64,000 nucleotides of DNA, from positions 12,474,001 through 12,538,000 of the forward strand of contig NC_071340.1 in assembly GCF_027744825.2 (NCBI RefSeq). The letters run 5' to 3'. Position numbers and translations under genes: made by a program. How positions within the stretch are numbered: the first letter of the stretch is position 1; each line of letters starts with the position of its first letter. The notes beneath the pieces were generated by a model. The model was not told the origin of the DNA and searched no databases. It saw nothing but the letters and a program-made list of their open reading frames with translations. Source of the stretch: Synchiropus splendidus (taxonomy: Eukaryota > Chordata > Actinopteri > Syngnathiformes > Callionymidae). This document shows positions 33,931 to 47,048 of this stretch, one piece after another.

Positions 33931-36900
33931 CGCCAACGAGACAGAGGTTGTTTTGTGAATGACTGAATGTGTGAGAGGTGATGAGGGATTGTACATGAAA
34001 AAAAAGAATGGAGAGGCAGACAATATTGATGTGTTTGGTGTTGACGCTCAGCTTCCTCATTCACTTCCTGGGAATACATACTTATATTCAATAGATGGGA
34101 CAGAGACTAAATAAATAAAGTCTATTTGTGTATGTATTTATTATTAATAAAAATTAATTATTATATTTAAATATTTGGCACCAGAATTATCAAATTAGAG
34201 TTGTATCTGTAGACATAAACTTCAGGATGGAAGTGCTCCAGTGAGTGTTTTGAAACTTCAAATTTCCCTCAGCTGAATTTCATTCAGTCTCCATCATGAA
34301 TGTTTTATTCATGACATCTGATTGTATTATGTGGCGCTACTGGAATTGATGCATTCCAAAAAGTTCCCGGCAAAAGTTCAAAGTCAAAAGTTTTTTTAAT
34401 AAATAATCGCAAACATATTACTAAATTGCAACAGTAATAAAAATACCTAAAAAAAAGAACATTATAAATAAATACTTGTCCATGTAAAATGGAGTTTGTG
34501 GAGGAACATTCCATGTTTATACAGTTTATTCATAGGAATGATGCCCTTCCTTCTCACCTCAGCAGCACAGCCACTACACTTCAACCACATCTCCATTTCA
34601 GTAGTTGCAGTCACATGGGACATGTCATCTGAGCGGCACAAGGTTGGATCAAACCATCCATCTTTTCAGCATAATTTAATAATGAGAGAATCTGTTATGA
34701 ATAATCCAAATATATTTTGTACTTTTGACTTCATTTCAAGTATATGTACTTGGTAAATGTACCACCAGGAAACCCCCGTTGGAGAACCATCGCTCTCTTG
34801 GACTAGCATCTGGTGACTGTGGAGGTCATTCAAGTAAAGCGCCTCATTGTCATGTTCAAATCCAGCCTCAAATGACTTGAGCTTCCCAGCAGAAACTTTG
34901 ACCTGAAAGTAGACTTTAGTTATAAGGGCAGGAGACGGTCATAACAATACTGAGGCAGGCTATTGTGTCTAAAACACAACAATCAATAGGTCTTAAGGGA
35001 CCCATTACCCATACGCCTCCACCAGCAGCTTGAGACATCAGGATGGCTCCGTGCTTTCATGTTCATTCTGACTCTGCCCTCGCCAGCAGAAATGGAGACT
35101 CATCAAACAAGACGTTGTTTTTCTGATCTTCATCTAACTTGTGTGAGCCTGAGTCACTTGTGTTTCTAGCTGGTGGCTGACTAGAAACTGATGTTCAGAG
35201 GTGGTCATCTGCCTGCCTTGGTTGTCACAGTTACTGTTTCTATCACCTCAAACCTCTCGGCCCACTCAGACCTCTTTCCGTCCCCTCAACTGCTGGTTAT
35301 TTTCCCTTTTTTTTGGCCCATCCTCAGTAAATCCAGCGATGGCTTTTTGAAGCAAGGAAAAAATATGCTGCATTTGATGCCACTTTAACCCGCTTTCTTC
35401 TCCAGTCTAACTTGAAATGCAGTGAGTTGTCGGCAACACAACTTGATGCCTGAAGGCATTGTGCAGGAGAGCAGTTGGGCAGGTGAACAGTACCTAATAG
35501 ATCGGATTGGAAAGTGGATAAGAAAGTAAATGAGTTCGGCGAGACTGCTGTGTGGAGCTCCAGACTCTCTGGGAGAAATCCGTCTGACAGCTGTAATGAC
35601 ATGCAGGGAAGTCAGTTGTTCGCTGTCACTTTGATATGAGTGACAGGCTCAGTTGGCAAAGCCCTGTTATTGTAACCTCTGGAGTTTTACCTCCCTGACA
35701 AGACTCCGTTACAACACTTTGCCTGGAGACTCTGATTCCAATTAAAAAGTGTTTAATCTCTATAATTGAGGTTGTTGTTTTTTTTTTTCCTGGAAAAGGT
35801 GGGCATGTAGATGTGAGAGCCGGAGGACAGAGCAGAATTAAAGTCAGGTCCTCCAGGGTTCCACTGAAGGCAGACGGCGGAGGTTTGTGTCAGTTATGCC
35901 AGGTTGGTTTGTGACGGCCTCAGAAAGAAGCCCGAAGAAACCTATAGTGCGAGTACAATGGCCAGGAGTCAATGTCCTCATTGGAAGGTCCCTGCTGTTG
36001 AGTTAAATATCACCTGTACTCTTGATTCTATATCATTACCATCTTTCCCAATTAAAGCAGCGGCGGTTGTGAATGTCCCTCAGAGAACACTCCAGGAACC
36101 GTTCTGCGGAGACAAGAATAGGTCCAGTTTAAGCAGCTCCATCACGACACAGACCAATTAAAGCCGTTTAAAGGGGGGGGGCGCAGGCCGTCATTAGAGA
36201 CCAAGTCTTGCACCTGGCTGGTGACATCATCACGCCGGAGCTCATTTCAACACCTGCTGCGCATTCAACGTTGATTATAGGCTCGCAAGATTTGCTCAGT
36301 TCAAAGTGTTAAGATGCCTTTTTAATCCCCAAAAAGAGGCTATAAAAGCCAGTGGAGTTTCTTTTGAAATGTTATTCTAATGCCCGCATTTGTAACAAGG
36401 TTCGATTTCAGCTGTAAATCATCAGTGAAATGTGAGAAGCAGAAGTTAAAGGTCAAGAAGTAGAACTATATTCTGGGCACTTTTCAGAAGCAGCACCACC
36501 GAGTGCAGTTAACTGGAGAGCAGCATTTCCAGTAATGCTCCAAGAGGAACGTGTCATTCAGCATGTGCATTTAGGAAAGATTTGAGGGCAACTCCGGCGC
36601 TATCCCATAATGCCTCACAGTACAGTTGGCATTTATTGTTTGATCTCCTGAGCCAGACCGGGTCAGTAAAATATTCTTTTAGTCTGTCGCTTCCGATGAG
36701 TCAAGCGCCGTGCGTTTAGACAGAGGAGGTGACCTCTCTTTTCAGTGACAGTGCTGAAAACACTCTGCGAAATGCATTTAGGTCCACTAAAAAAAAAAAA
36801 AAAGAAAGAAAGACAGGATCAGTCCATTATTAATTTGATATGTAACGGAATGGGACGCAACCTGCAGGAAGCCGCTCCTGACTGAACATCAGAAGCCGTG

Positions 36901-38867
36901 CTAGTCATGTCTCACTGTGTTGTGCACATCTGAAAAAAATGTTCACATTAAATTCCATTTAAATTGAATCAGGCAAACAACCCTGCAGAAAACGCTCCCC
37001 ATCTGTGCAGGAAGGATGAATGGAGGTAGGTGCCAAGCCATTTCAAAAAAAGAGGGAATCATGGCATGATGGCAACCCGAGCTGCGATAAATAAAAACAC
37101 AAAAAAAAAACAGGCCCGACATGGTTATCTGTTAGAAAAACTGGCTGAAGACAGATACATCAAAAATAAATGCTGTAGTGTTTGTCGTTTCCTGTAGCAG
37201 GATTTGGGCTGAGCGTTTCAGTTTGGATGAGAGATGAACCCCCCTGCGACCAAGACTCGTCGGACTGCCTGCTTCCCTCTCAAGCCTGCTCTGGCCTGCG
37301 GGTCTTCTCTCACTTCCCTCCTTCTTCCACTGCTTTTGCCAGATCCCCTCTCGTAAGCCGAAAACATGGACTAGATGGACAGGACTGGAGGGCGTTTGTT
37401 TCACCTGCGCTCATATAAAAATTTGGTAGTACATCTGGCGTTTGCATTTACATAAAAATAAAAACTGGGTCAGCACACCAGTGAATGGACAGATACATTT
37501 ACTGTGCTGTAGTCTGGTTAGGCCTTGCAGTGACAGGCTGCTTCCGGATTGCACCCTGTTTCTCTGGGATCTGCAATTTTGGCATTTTCTTTTTTCACAA
37601 ATGGAGGCGTCTCACAGTTCTTTTGAGAGACGGTTGTGTGCCGTTGCATCACCTTGTTCCTGCTCTATTCAACTGAAAATGAAGCTCTGATTTCTGCCAG
37701 ATCTGTATTGTATTTTGGACAGAATGATCCCCTGAAGGATTGTAGACCCATTTACGGCACCAAGCCAAAACCTCCTAAAGATGAAACTCGTGCAGTATTG
37801 CATCTCATGGAGGAACCGTCCTGAAAGTCGGCTACTAACATCTATCCAAGATGACATCAGTTTTATGTTTATTAATGTGTATTAACTTGTGTCTAATCTG
37901 CGATAAATGCTGAGCTGATTCATATTTGTGGTCAGTTTAAATTGGAGTTATGTGCAAACCGCATTGTGGATAAAAACCTGAGAAACATCGCAGATTTGTT
38001 CAGGTGCAGCAAGATAACTGATCAAACATGAGAATTGGTATATAATTCACAGGAGGTAGAAATGACTTGGACAAGTGCGTCAATTCTCTGAATCTTCCTG
38101 AGCAGACTTCACTGCTGAAGATCTTTGTGTGATACATGTTAACACCCAGAGTCTGTGGCCACGTATGGAGGTCGATAAAACAGTGTGTGTCGCGAAGGGC
38201 CTGTAATAGTGACTCTGATGGATCTGGGAATAAATCTGCAACATGAACTTTCTGTGGCCTTCTTCATTCCAGACCTCTCCCTGAAATGGACTCTGTCATT
38301 GACAGTCCCTTTTCAGTCTAAATGGATTGTTTTTGACTGACCTGATATAACAACAAAAAATATATAATATATAACAACACAAAAAAATTTGCAAAATACC
38401 GGGCTCTCTAGTCTCAAGTCATATTAATCATTTTCTATATTTATCCCTCATAAAAAAAAAAAACGTCCTTCGAGTGTCACTGGAATATATACATAGAGCG
38501 GCGCAAGTAGAGGCTCCATGAGCCGATTATTTATGTTTAACTTTATGGTTTCCCCTCTTTTTTTCTGTTCAATTCAAGCATGACTGGCCAAAATGCGTGT
38601 CTACACTGAACACAAGGGAGATGAAGGGGCGACTGGCAAAGAGGAGAGAGATACAAGAGAGTGACGGACAGTGATGGACTTGATCACTTTGAGAAAGGAT
38701 AAATATTTTTTAAGAGTTTCCTTAAGGTCTTTAATATCCAGACTTTATGACTTTAATATCAAGTAGTTTCAGTTTCCCTTATAGAGTACAGTATATGTGA
38801 AGATAACACAGACCTTCTATGTATTCAATATACATTTCGCATCTATTCAGTTTAACTTTTATTATTT
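33931..38867. other. intergenic region, no gene recognised
   Basis: About 5 kb between the probable ntrk2 3' end and the orphan open frame. I see short chance frames only, poly(A) and poly(T) runs, an AT-rich block around 34110-34180, and a G8 run at 36174-36181. No recognisable repeat family or gene. Confidence 0.6.
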
Positions 38868-39557
38868 ATGTTATTCAGTTTCCGTGGCTACCAATATTTT
38901 GCTGCTTGTTGCTTTGGGTTGGAGCCACAGCCTGAAGAAGAACTAGGAGGAAAGAAACAAATATTTTTCAAAGCCTTGCCGAACTCTGCCCATGCCAGAA
39001 TTAACAATCTTCCCGGAGGACAACATCAAAATCGTAAAAGAGAAAACAGAATGGCCCGTGAATATGAGTCATTCTTCATCTCCCGTCTCCTCCTGCTCCC
39101 AACCAGAGTTATCTGTTACAGTGGAAATGAACAGCCAGTGGCTTTATCAAGATTTATGAGCTTGATCATCATTGGAAATACAAGACACTTGTTCGGGCAC
39201 TGGAGACGAGGAAACAGGTGGAGAGAAGAGCGGGAGCTGCCGGAGAGAAACAACAAGGAGGGGGAAATATTCCTTTCTAAAGAGCAAGGAGAAATGGCTT
39301 CTCAATTTGAGCTGATGTCTGGACCTGATATTTTAAGTGCTAGCTTTAATGCTTCTGCTGATTCTTTTCCCCTGACTTTACATTTCAAAGGTGTTATCAA
39401 GTCAAACATGGACAAGCACAAAGCAGAAGAGCAGAGTGGAGTGAATACAAATGACAAACCGCCTGAATGCGTCCATCAGACTCTCCCATCACTTATTTTC
39501 TCCACTTTAAAATGTTGGACTTTTACTCCGCTAAACCTCAATGAATACAAAACATAA
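38868..39557 (+). CDS. orphan open reading frame, 229 codons, function unknown
   Basis: This is the longest uninterrupted frame in the window. The predicted protein is basic and polar with no signal peptide, membrane helix or domain I recognise (segments such as NLPGGQHQNRKRENR and GHWRRGNRWREERELPE). Just after its ATG there is a pyrimidine/T-rich run ending in a splice-acceptor-like ttattcag (to 38877), and possible donors such as CAG|gtggag lie at about 39217. No Kozak context or flanking exons support translation. It could be a chance frame, an exon of a non-coding RNA, or a conserved non-coding element that happens to be open. Confidence 0.2.
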   Translation: MLFSFRGYQYFAACCFGLEPQPEEELGGKKQIFFKALPNSAHARINNLPGGQHQNRKRENRMAREYESFFISRLLLLPTRVICYSGNEQPVALSRFMSLIIIGNTRHLFGHWRRGNRWREERELPERNNKEGEIFLSKEQGEMASQFELMSGPDILSASFNASADSFPLTLHFKGVIKSNMDKHKAEEQSGVNTNDKPPECVHQTLPSLIFSTLKCWTFTPLNLNEYKT

Positions 39558-39652
39558 GTCCAGCGAGGTCAGTCCAGGTCAGGAAATGTGCATTCAAGCT
39601 ACCACTGAGCACTGTTTTGCTCAAGCTAAACTCTTACGTGCCACGTACTAGT

Positions 39653-39856
39653 TACTCAGAATCAGAATCAGTGGGGAGCCCACCAACTACGACTAAGTGT
39701 TTTGGAATAAAGTGCTGACAAAAAATAAAATAAAATAAAATAACAACAAGGCTGTTCACGAATTCAACAGTCTGATGACCGAGGGGACGAAGCTGTACCT
39801 GTGACAGGAGGTTCTGGTCTGGATGGACCGTAGCCTCCTGCCAGAGGGAAGAGGCA

Positions 39857-39897
<41 letters not shown>
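39653..39897 (+). repeat. dispersed teleost repeat ending in (TA)n
   Basis: Contains agaatcagaatcag, an AAAAT run, ttcaacagtctgatgaccga, ggggacgaagctgtacctg and atggaccgtagcctcctgcc then agagggaagagg, a word series I know from abundant teleost interspersed repeats. It is followed directly by (TA)n at 39859-39897. Confidence 0.55.
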
Positions 39898-39899
<2 letters not shown>

Positions 39900-41715
39900 T
39901 ACAATTAAAAAAATATTCTTGTGATCTTCGACAAGAAATGTCAAATTGTTTGTATTTTCTATCTAGTCTAAATGATATTACTAAAAAATAGTGGTGGTTA
40001 ACTATGATTAATGAATTACATCATTATTACCATTAATGAATTACAACAAAAAAAATGTTTTGTATAAATTAAAAATATATATAATTTAATATTATAAAAT
40101 TGAAATTCTTATACGATTCTGTTCAAGACATTAAAAGAGCTTTAGTTTAAATAAGGTGATATGAAAATATATATAATCTTATGCCAGTAAACTTATCACA
40201 AGTTCTCTAAATAACTCGATTATTTTTTTAATCGAATCCCACCGATACTAAAAATACTACTCACATTTTTAAAGTTATATAGGTATTCCCCTCATAACTT
40301 CTCACTTGGTCTCAGCACTTTTATTTGTTGGGCCAACCAAGTGTAAACCTGCTTCAGATGCATGAGGCACAAGCATTTATGTGGAACGCCTGCGCTGCCT
40401 ATTGAATTTTGCCCAGAGTTTATTCAACTTGAATCAAAATTCAAGCTGTGATGTATTTGATAAATGTCAGCCTTCATCATCCTGCAGCCGCCGCCACCTT
40501 TAATGAGTTTAACACCCATCCAGCGCGCACACTCCATAAAGTAACCTGTGTTTCTGCAAATTGGATCAAGTGTCTGCGAAGGTCTGATCTTAATGATCAG
40601 ATAATGAATTGACGTAACCGTCGCAGGCCGCCACGATTCATCCGGAGCTAAGGTTTTCATGATGACTGTACGTTTTCAAAGGCGCGGGAGACGGAGGCGG
40701 ATAAATCCTCTGCTAATGGGGAGCGGTGTATGAAGCGGAGAGGTGAAGGGATCAGTCGGGGAGAGGGCAGGCTGCGGCCATGACAAAGCAAGGCAGTAGA
40801 AAAACCAGGCGCAGAGCATTGGGTGAGGCAGCAGGAGACAACAGCACAAAAACACAGGGGAGGATGATGCCCAGAGTGAGCGGCCGTAAACCAGGGATGG
40901 GCTTTTGATGGAGTCTCAACTGGAGTGTTTATGACCAGGCAGCGCCAGCAGCATAATGAGTTGACTAATCAATCTTTCCTCCTCGCGCCACCGGATCAAT
41001 AGCTCTGTTTTGACATCCTACATTAAGCTCTAACTAATTGCCAAATTGCTAAATGCTTTTAAGCGGGAAGAGAAAAAAAAAAAAAAACATAGGGAAGGAT
41101 CAATAACGCAATCACACTGGAGATTCTCCTGAAGAGCCGGGGTGGAGGTGGGGGGGTGGGGGGGTGGTGTGGATGTGGTGAGCGGTGAGGGCCAAACCGT
41201 TACCTGCTTTATTAATTAGAGAACTGTTTTTTTTGTTTGTTTGTTTTAGGTCTGTGGCTGAAGGAGTTGTGGTCAGGGGAGTGGACCACTGTGGAGTTGG
41301 GGTTTGGACCTCAGAGAGACTCTTACAGCTCTGTGGCCAAACCACCGCTGAAAAGCTCTGACAGGGGATGTGCACTTCATTAGCTTGATGAAATGGACTG
41401 TTGTAGAGTCGCTCTGTCGTTCCAGAGTTAAGAAAAGGTTTGCTCCATTAAAGAATGAGGTTACGTGTAAACGCAGGACTCCAAGATGATGCAGTACTGA
41501 AGGAACCATAGGTTGCCGGATGGTCTCAGAAGAGATATGATGTGAAGGTTTTTCTTTTGGTCCTCAGTCGATGGAATCATGGGCAGATAAAAGTCTTCTC
41601 AAGTTTGTACCGGGTGTGTCATAAGTCTCACTGGGGTTCCATTTACAGCTCTGGAAATGAATCATTTGTTAGGGAACATTCTTCCTCTTTTTTCCATTTC
41701 CTGTCAGGTCTATTC
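39898..41715. other. intergenic, no gene recognised
   Basis: The first 350 bases are very AT-rich. 40.4-41.4 kb is more GC-rich with G-rich runs (ggtgggggggtgggggggtgg at about 41146-41167). No recognised family or exon. Confidence 0.6.
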
Positions 41716-41920
41716 TACGGAGCCCTGGAAGTGACATGCATGTGTTTATTCTTTTGGATGTGACATGCATGTCTTTTTTTTTTTTTCTTAGCCCGAGATA
41801 ACTGTTATCTCGACATAAAAATTATCTTGAGATAGTTGTTATCTCAGGCAAAAAATAAATAAAGTCATGCATGCCACATAAAAAAAATGAACACATGCAT
41901 GTCACTTCCAGAACTCCGCA
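41716..41920 (+). mobile_element. MITE with long terminal inverted repeats (copy 1)
   Basis: 205 bp. Left end TACGGAGCCCTGGAAGTGAC followed by atgcatgtgtttatt; the right end reverse complements to TGCGGAGTTCTGGAAGTGAC followed by atgcatgtgttcatt. Flanked by CTATTC on both sides (41710-41715 and 41921-41926). The centre also folds: gagataactgttatctc and gagatagttgttatctc. No coding capacity. Superfamily not determined; a 6-bp duplication is unlike hAT. Confidence 0.85.
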
Positions 41921-43187
41921 CTATTCAGTCGACATGTCCTTATCTTTCCTGGTCCATTCTGTTGACCTCTTATATCCAAACCATCTGATTCTGAACTCCC
42001 TAACATTGTCTCCAAACTTCATTCCAAATCACTCTCATCGCAGTAGCTCTCACTTCTGTCCAGTAATACTCCACCCTGCCTGCACTCTCCTCTTCACCTC
42101 CCTTGATAATTTGTTTTTCTCATCCAGCCAGAGAAATGCCACAGAGTTAAACTCTGAAGTGGCAACAGCAATTGTTAAATACTCCAAACATTGTCCTGCA
42201 AATCTCATACAAGGCAAGACCAATAAAAGATACATGCACTTTAGGCTTTGGAATTAAGAGCTTCTGAATAAGATAGCAACTTCACTACACTTCCCTGTCG
42301 CTTTGCTTCATGAAGATTTGAAGTAGCAGCTGTGAAGGCAGAAGCTACAGCAACATTTATCTGTTCTGCATTATAATTCAAGACAACCGTTTGGTAGTTA
42401 AACAGTCTTACATCACTGACTCGGAACATGATGGCTCCCAGTCCAGGTTGGTCCTCAGATATGAGGAGCTGGTGCAGAGACTGATCCGTGAATGAGACAC
42501 ACTTGGTACAAGTTGTTTCGTTGTAACTGCGAGCACGCACATGTGAACATCGAATTAGTCAAGTTGTAACAGGGTCAAAGAGGTACGAGTGGAGGACTTC
42601 ACCTGCACGTTCACTTAACCACCAGAGATAAAACCCTTTTTCATCAATTTTTCAGGGATGCTTCTCGGGCCAAAGAGTGTCTTCCACGGTCGTCTCATGA
42701 ATTTTTAACAAGCGGAAACACACAGAACAAAACGCCACCGATTTAAAGTGCAGGTGTAAGTGTGAGTGACTTGGTGTTTTTTTTTTTTTTGTGACTGTCT
42801 CAGGAGGCACAACTTGGCAGCAGAACAAAGACGAGGCTTCAAGCTATGAAAGATATATATCCGTAATAACGTGGTAGCTAAAGACGATAATTGTTGGATG
42901 TACTTCATCAGATGCAGTGACAATCATCGATGACATTTCCTTGCACTGATTTCAGTTAGGGGAGAAAGCAGCTGCGCCCACTTCAGATGATAATCTCCTT
43001 GTGTTGAATTACTTTCAGATGGCATGTGAAGCATGTTGTGCTAAGCCTGAATGGCTTCTTTAGCATGTAAATGATGTCATGGCAAAAGGAGCCTAATAGT
43101 CTGTCTTTGCTCACAGTTAGTGTAAAATAGGTATAACATTTTTTTTTTTTTATTTTGTTTTTGAATACCTTTTTCCATCATCTAAAT

Positions 43188-43697
43188 CAGAGGTGCGCTG
43201 CTAAATTTCCTAAAGGGCCACATTATAAACTGTAACTGTTGTGAGGGGCCATCATGCCAAAAGAAAGGCGGCGATGACTGCGAAATGTGATGGAAAAAAA
43301 TCTTGAAATGAACCATAGAAGGTTCAATGGAAGCAAGGATATTAGTGTAAATATGGCATGAAGCCTATGAGAAATAATTTTATATGCATTTTAGTTGAAT
43401 ATAAATCATTATAAAACTATGAACAACACATCGAAGTTGAAAAGGCAATTTATTTCAAAATATATTTTGAATTTTCTTTCGACAAATTTTGAGGAAAATA
43501 CTAAAATGAGAAAAGAAACATTTTGCCATGACTGTGTTTACTATTGAACTAGTACTGGCTAAAACGGAAACAGGACTAAAAAAATGACAGAAAATTACAA
43601 CTTATTAGTTGTATAATTTTAGTCTGACCTCAAGAGGGCCAGAAAAACACAGGCAAAGGCCGCATATGGCCCCCGGACTGCATTTTGCCCAGGTCTG
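43188..43697 (+). mobile_element. non-autonomous hAT-like element, 510 bp
   Basis: Ends CAGAGGTGCGC... and ...GCCCAGGTCTG are imperfect inverted repeats (CAGA--TG-GC). Flanked by ATCTAAAT (43180-43187) and ATTTAAAT (43698-43705), an 8-bp target duplication with one mismatch, the hAT signature. The inner right end (gagggccag...atatggcccccgg) is shared with the element at 49931-50372, so they are one family. No transposase frame. Confidence 0.75.
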
Positions 43698-44337
43698 ATT
43701 TAAATCTATGTTAAGCAACATTTACTTGTCTTTCGACTCTCCTTTTCTCCAAGTCCATTGTTTATTGTCCATCATGCTCTCTGTCTCTCTGCATCATGTC
43801 AGATCTTAGACCTCCGCCATCATATCCACCTACTCCACCCTGGCTGCACTCTCATCTTCACCTCAATTATCTCTGTCCATTTCTGTTTCAATGACCGTCA
43901 TCTCCTGTCTTCCAGCTGCCTCCCTCTCATGTATTCTCTCTTTCTTCTACTCACCTTCAGTCCACTCCTCTTCACCTCTCCAGCATCTGCTCAACCTCAT
44001 CATCACTGTCACTACAAATCACCATATCATCTTCAAACATCATGAGACTCCTCCCTGAATTTTATCTGCGAAGAGGATTGTTATTGACAGTGGGAGGCGA
44101 ACGTTTAATGTTGTTTCATTTGGTTTCATGTAAATAAGGATGAATGGTTCCTGGAAGCTTGTCAAACCCATCTTTCCCACACTTCTCTATATATGGCTCC
44201 AACATGAGGAAACAGATCTCCTTTTAATAATGAAATCTCACGTGATCAAACGTATTAAAACAAAGTGGAACCATCAAAGAAGTGGTCTTGAACATGTCGG
44301 TTTTTGCGTGTTATTCATGGAAATATCCGGGAAGAAT

Positions 44338-44470
44338 AGAATGAGATGAGAATGCCTTTATTGTCATTATACACATGTAAGCCACCACCAGTGTCAGTGC
44401 AAAAGAGCAGTATAAAAAGATAAATAAAACCTCTAATAAATAAAAGCTCTAGGTATAAAAGAAAGTGAAG
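44338..44470 (+). repeat. dispersed teleost repeat fragment
   Basis: gagaatgcctttattgtcat, tatacacatgtaagc and gtgcaaaagagcagtat are the opening of a common teleost repeat often paired with the sequence type seen at 39653-39858. The end is approximate. Confidence 0.45.
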
Positions 44471-44628
44471 TCCGTGCTGACGGAACTCAAGTCGCGGAAT
44501 CCAGCTGGACGTATGAAAAGACGGAACGCTGCTGTTTGGAGACAGGTTTACTTCTCATGATTAAAAACGTTTTTGTTGTCACCAATTCAGTGAGTGACAA
44601 AACATTCCCCATTCTCTATCACTTTTTT

Positions 44629-44783
44629 TACAGAGCCCTGAAGGCAACATGCATGATAACAGTTAAAATAAAAAATTATCATAAGATAATTATCATAAGA
44701 CTGTTATTGGGATAAAAAAAATAAAGTCATGCATGTTACATCCCAAAAAATAAACACATTGATGTCAGTTCTAGGGCTCCGTA
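44629..44783 (+). mobile_element. MITE, diverged second copy
   Basis: 155 bp. Begins TACAGAGCCCTGAAGGCAAC then atgcatgataacag and ends aaagtcatgcatgttacat... tctagggctccgta, the inverse of its start and matching the 41716-41920 element. It lies 2.7 kb from copy 1, is about 50 bp shorter, and its target duplication is unclear. Confidence 0.75.
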
Positions 44784-44999
44784 CTTCTTGAATGCCTGTG
44801 TGCCGTTTTTATTTTCATTTTTATTTTCTAATATCTACATGTATGTGGATGGACTTGACTGAAGGCATGCACGGCCCAGCACTGCTAATATCAATGGACA
44901 GCCTGCAACAGTAAGTGTAACCAAAGGCTTAAGTCACCTTTTAACAGAGTGAAGCGACATTACTCGGTCAAAGCAAAGTTCCATTTTCCTGCCTACTGC

Positions 45000-47000
45000 G
45001 TGGCCCACGACAGCAGCCGAGGCCTTGGCTCAGATACTCAATTGGCCCCTCATTATTGACCGCTGGAGTCAATAATTAAAGTGGCTCTCACGACTGATAA
45101 CAAGTGCTTATCTTATACGCAAAGATTGATATGAGACAGGCTCAAATGAACTTTGTCAGTCAGACTTAACCGTGACATGACGGGAAGACAAATGTGTTCA
45201 TAGTAGATCACATATCTAGGATGAGGAAACTGCAACTGCAGTTGCTCGAAGGAACATCCACCGATTAACATCCGATTAACGCTTGTCCTGCGGATACTCT
45301 CCCTCTCTTGTCGCCTCGTTCGACCTTGTCCCCGACTGTTCAGCAGACTTTCTGCTTTCATATAGCAGATATTAAAGCATCTAAATTATTAAAGTCATAA
45401 TCGATCAATGACCCTCCTTCGTAGTGGCTGCATGGTAACTGACTGGTCCTGTGGAGACGGCGGTCCCCTGGGTGAGTAGCGTGTGTGTGTGTCACTCGCT
45501 GCCATGGGATGTATTCGTCCTTGTGCACACGAGCGCAGACGCGCCGCGGCCCTCGATTGAGCCGAGCGTTATGGAGGCAGACGGGCTCTGATGAGGGTCA
45601 CGCTGGAACAATTAAGCGCTTAACTCTCATTTCTGGGACAGCAGGGACGAGGGGGCTACAAGGGATGCAATCAGAGTGGCAAAGTCACAGCTGTGAATAA
45701 ACAGCAGGCTGAAGGTGAAGACTGGATTTTGCTCAAACTAAATTTGACTGGATGAAGACGGGTATGTGTTTCCCAAGCTTCAAGTTTTGGGGCGGGACTA
45801 TGGGTGACTCTCTACCAATAATAGGGAGAGAAATAGTCAAAGCAAATCCATCTCTCTTACGTTCTAGTTCTTGAAAGTACTAGTACTTTTCATCATGAAG
45901 TATGTTTGTCATTCACTTGTATGGCTCCGCTGCAGCACATGCTCTGAGCTTATGTGTGTTGTAGGAGCTCCACAATGCAACTGACCTCTTCAGCTTATTG
46001 CCTTCGATGTCATTCAAAATCCAGTGGTAAGGATTTACGTATGCGAGTTATTATAAAAGTAGGGCAGTGATATTGATTGAAAAAAAATGTGTCAGGTCTA
46101 GCACTTTACTAGGTTGTTTCATTCTGGTTCCTGCTATGTATAATTGTTTCGCAGTTTTGGGTTTGTTTGTCTTAGGCCAGATAACCAACATGTATCAAAA
46201 AAGCAGTAGATATAAAGGGGCCTTTTTTTCGTCAGCAATCGAATTTCACATACTGATCCCGTAGCGATGCATCAAAATAAAATTTGAATAGTGATGTAGT
46301 TAAACTTTACAAAATGCCCCCCTTGCTGGAAACACTTGGTTTTACACTGAAAGAGGGACAACGACTACAAGCTGATCAAACTTCAACTGATCAGAAAAGA
46401 CTCTCGACTTCTCAAGCCGAGAGGTGGTGTGGTGAGCTGCTGAGCCCTTCTGCTTCAACTGTCAACACAGTGCTGACAGGCAGCAAGGAGACTGACTGAA
46501 GTCTGAGACGACTGTATCAGACTCGGTACACACAGATCCAGACTCAACCATCAGCACAAGGATTCAACGGCAGCATCATGCAGAAGCCGCAAAAATGGCA
46601 TAAAGATTCATTTCATTTTACAGTGAGATTCTGTAGCGCAAAGGTGATTCATCAGACAGGGATTCGAGTAAAAAAATAAATCTAATTAATGAGAGAATTT
46701 GTGATTAATTCATTTCAATTAATCGCAGTTTAATTGTATAAGAATATTTGCCACAAGAAGACACATTTTCAATTTAGATGAATTTGGTATATTACTGAAT
46801 CAAATGATGGACCCATACATACATTTATTATTATTATTATTTTGCATCAGCTGGACAATAAATCACAATGGTGTCTATGTTCAAGTCTTTATATCACCGT
46901 ATTTAAACTATAGCTCTTTTAATGCATTGAAAATATTTGTATAAGAATTTCAAGTACATTCAGAGTAGTGGAAACCCTGGCCGTTGTGTAGCGAAAAACC
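45000..47000. other. intergenic, no gene recognised
   Basis: Unique-looking sequence with chance frames only; a (TG)n run at 45480-45492 and an ATT run near 46827-46842. Confidence 0.6.
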
Positions 47001-47048
47001 TCCCTGAACAAAAGCAAACAGATGCTTTTGTTTGCTTTTGTTCAGGGA
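47001..47048. repeat. perfect 20-bp inverted repeat with 8-base loop
   Basis: Arms 47001-47020 (TCCCTGAACAAAAGCAAACA) and 47029-47048 (its exact reverse complement) around gatgcttt. No mobile element termini or gene is attached. Confidence 0.97.
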
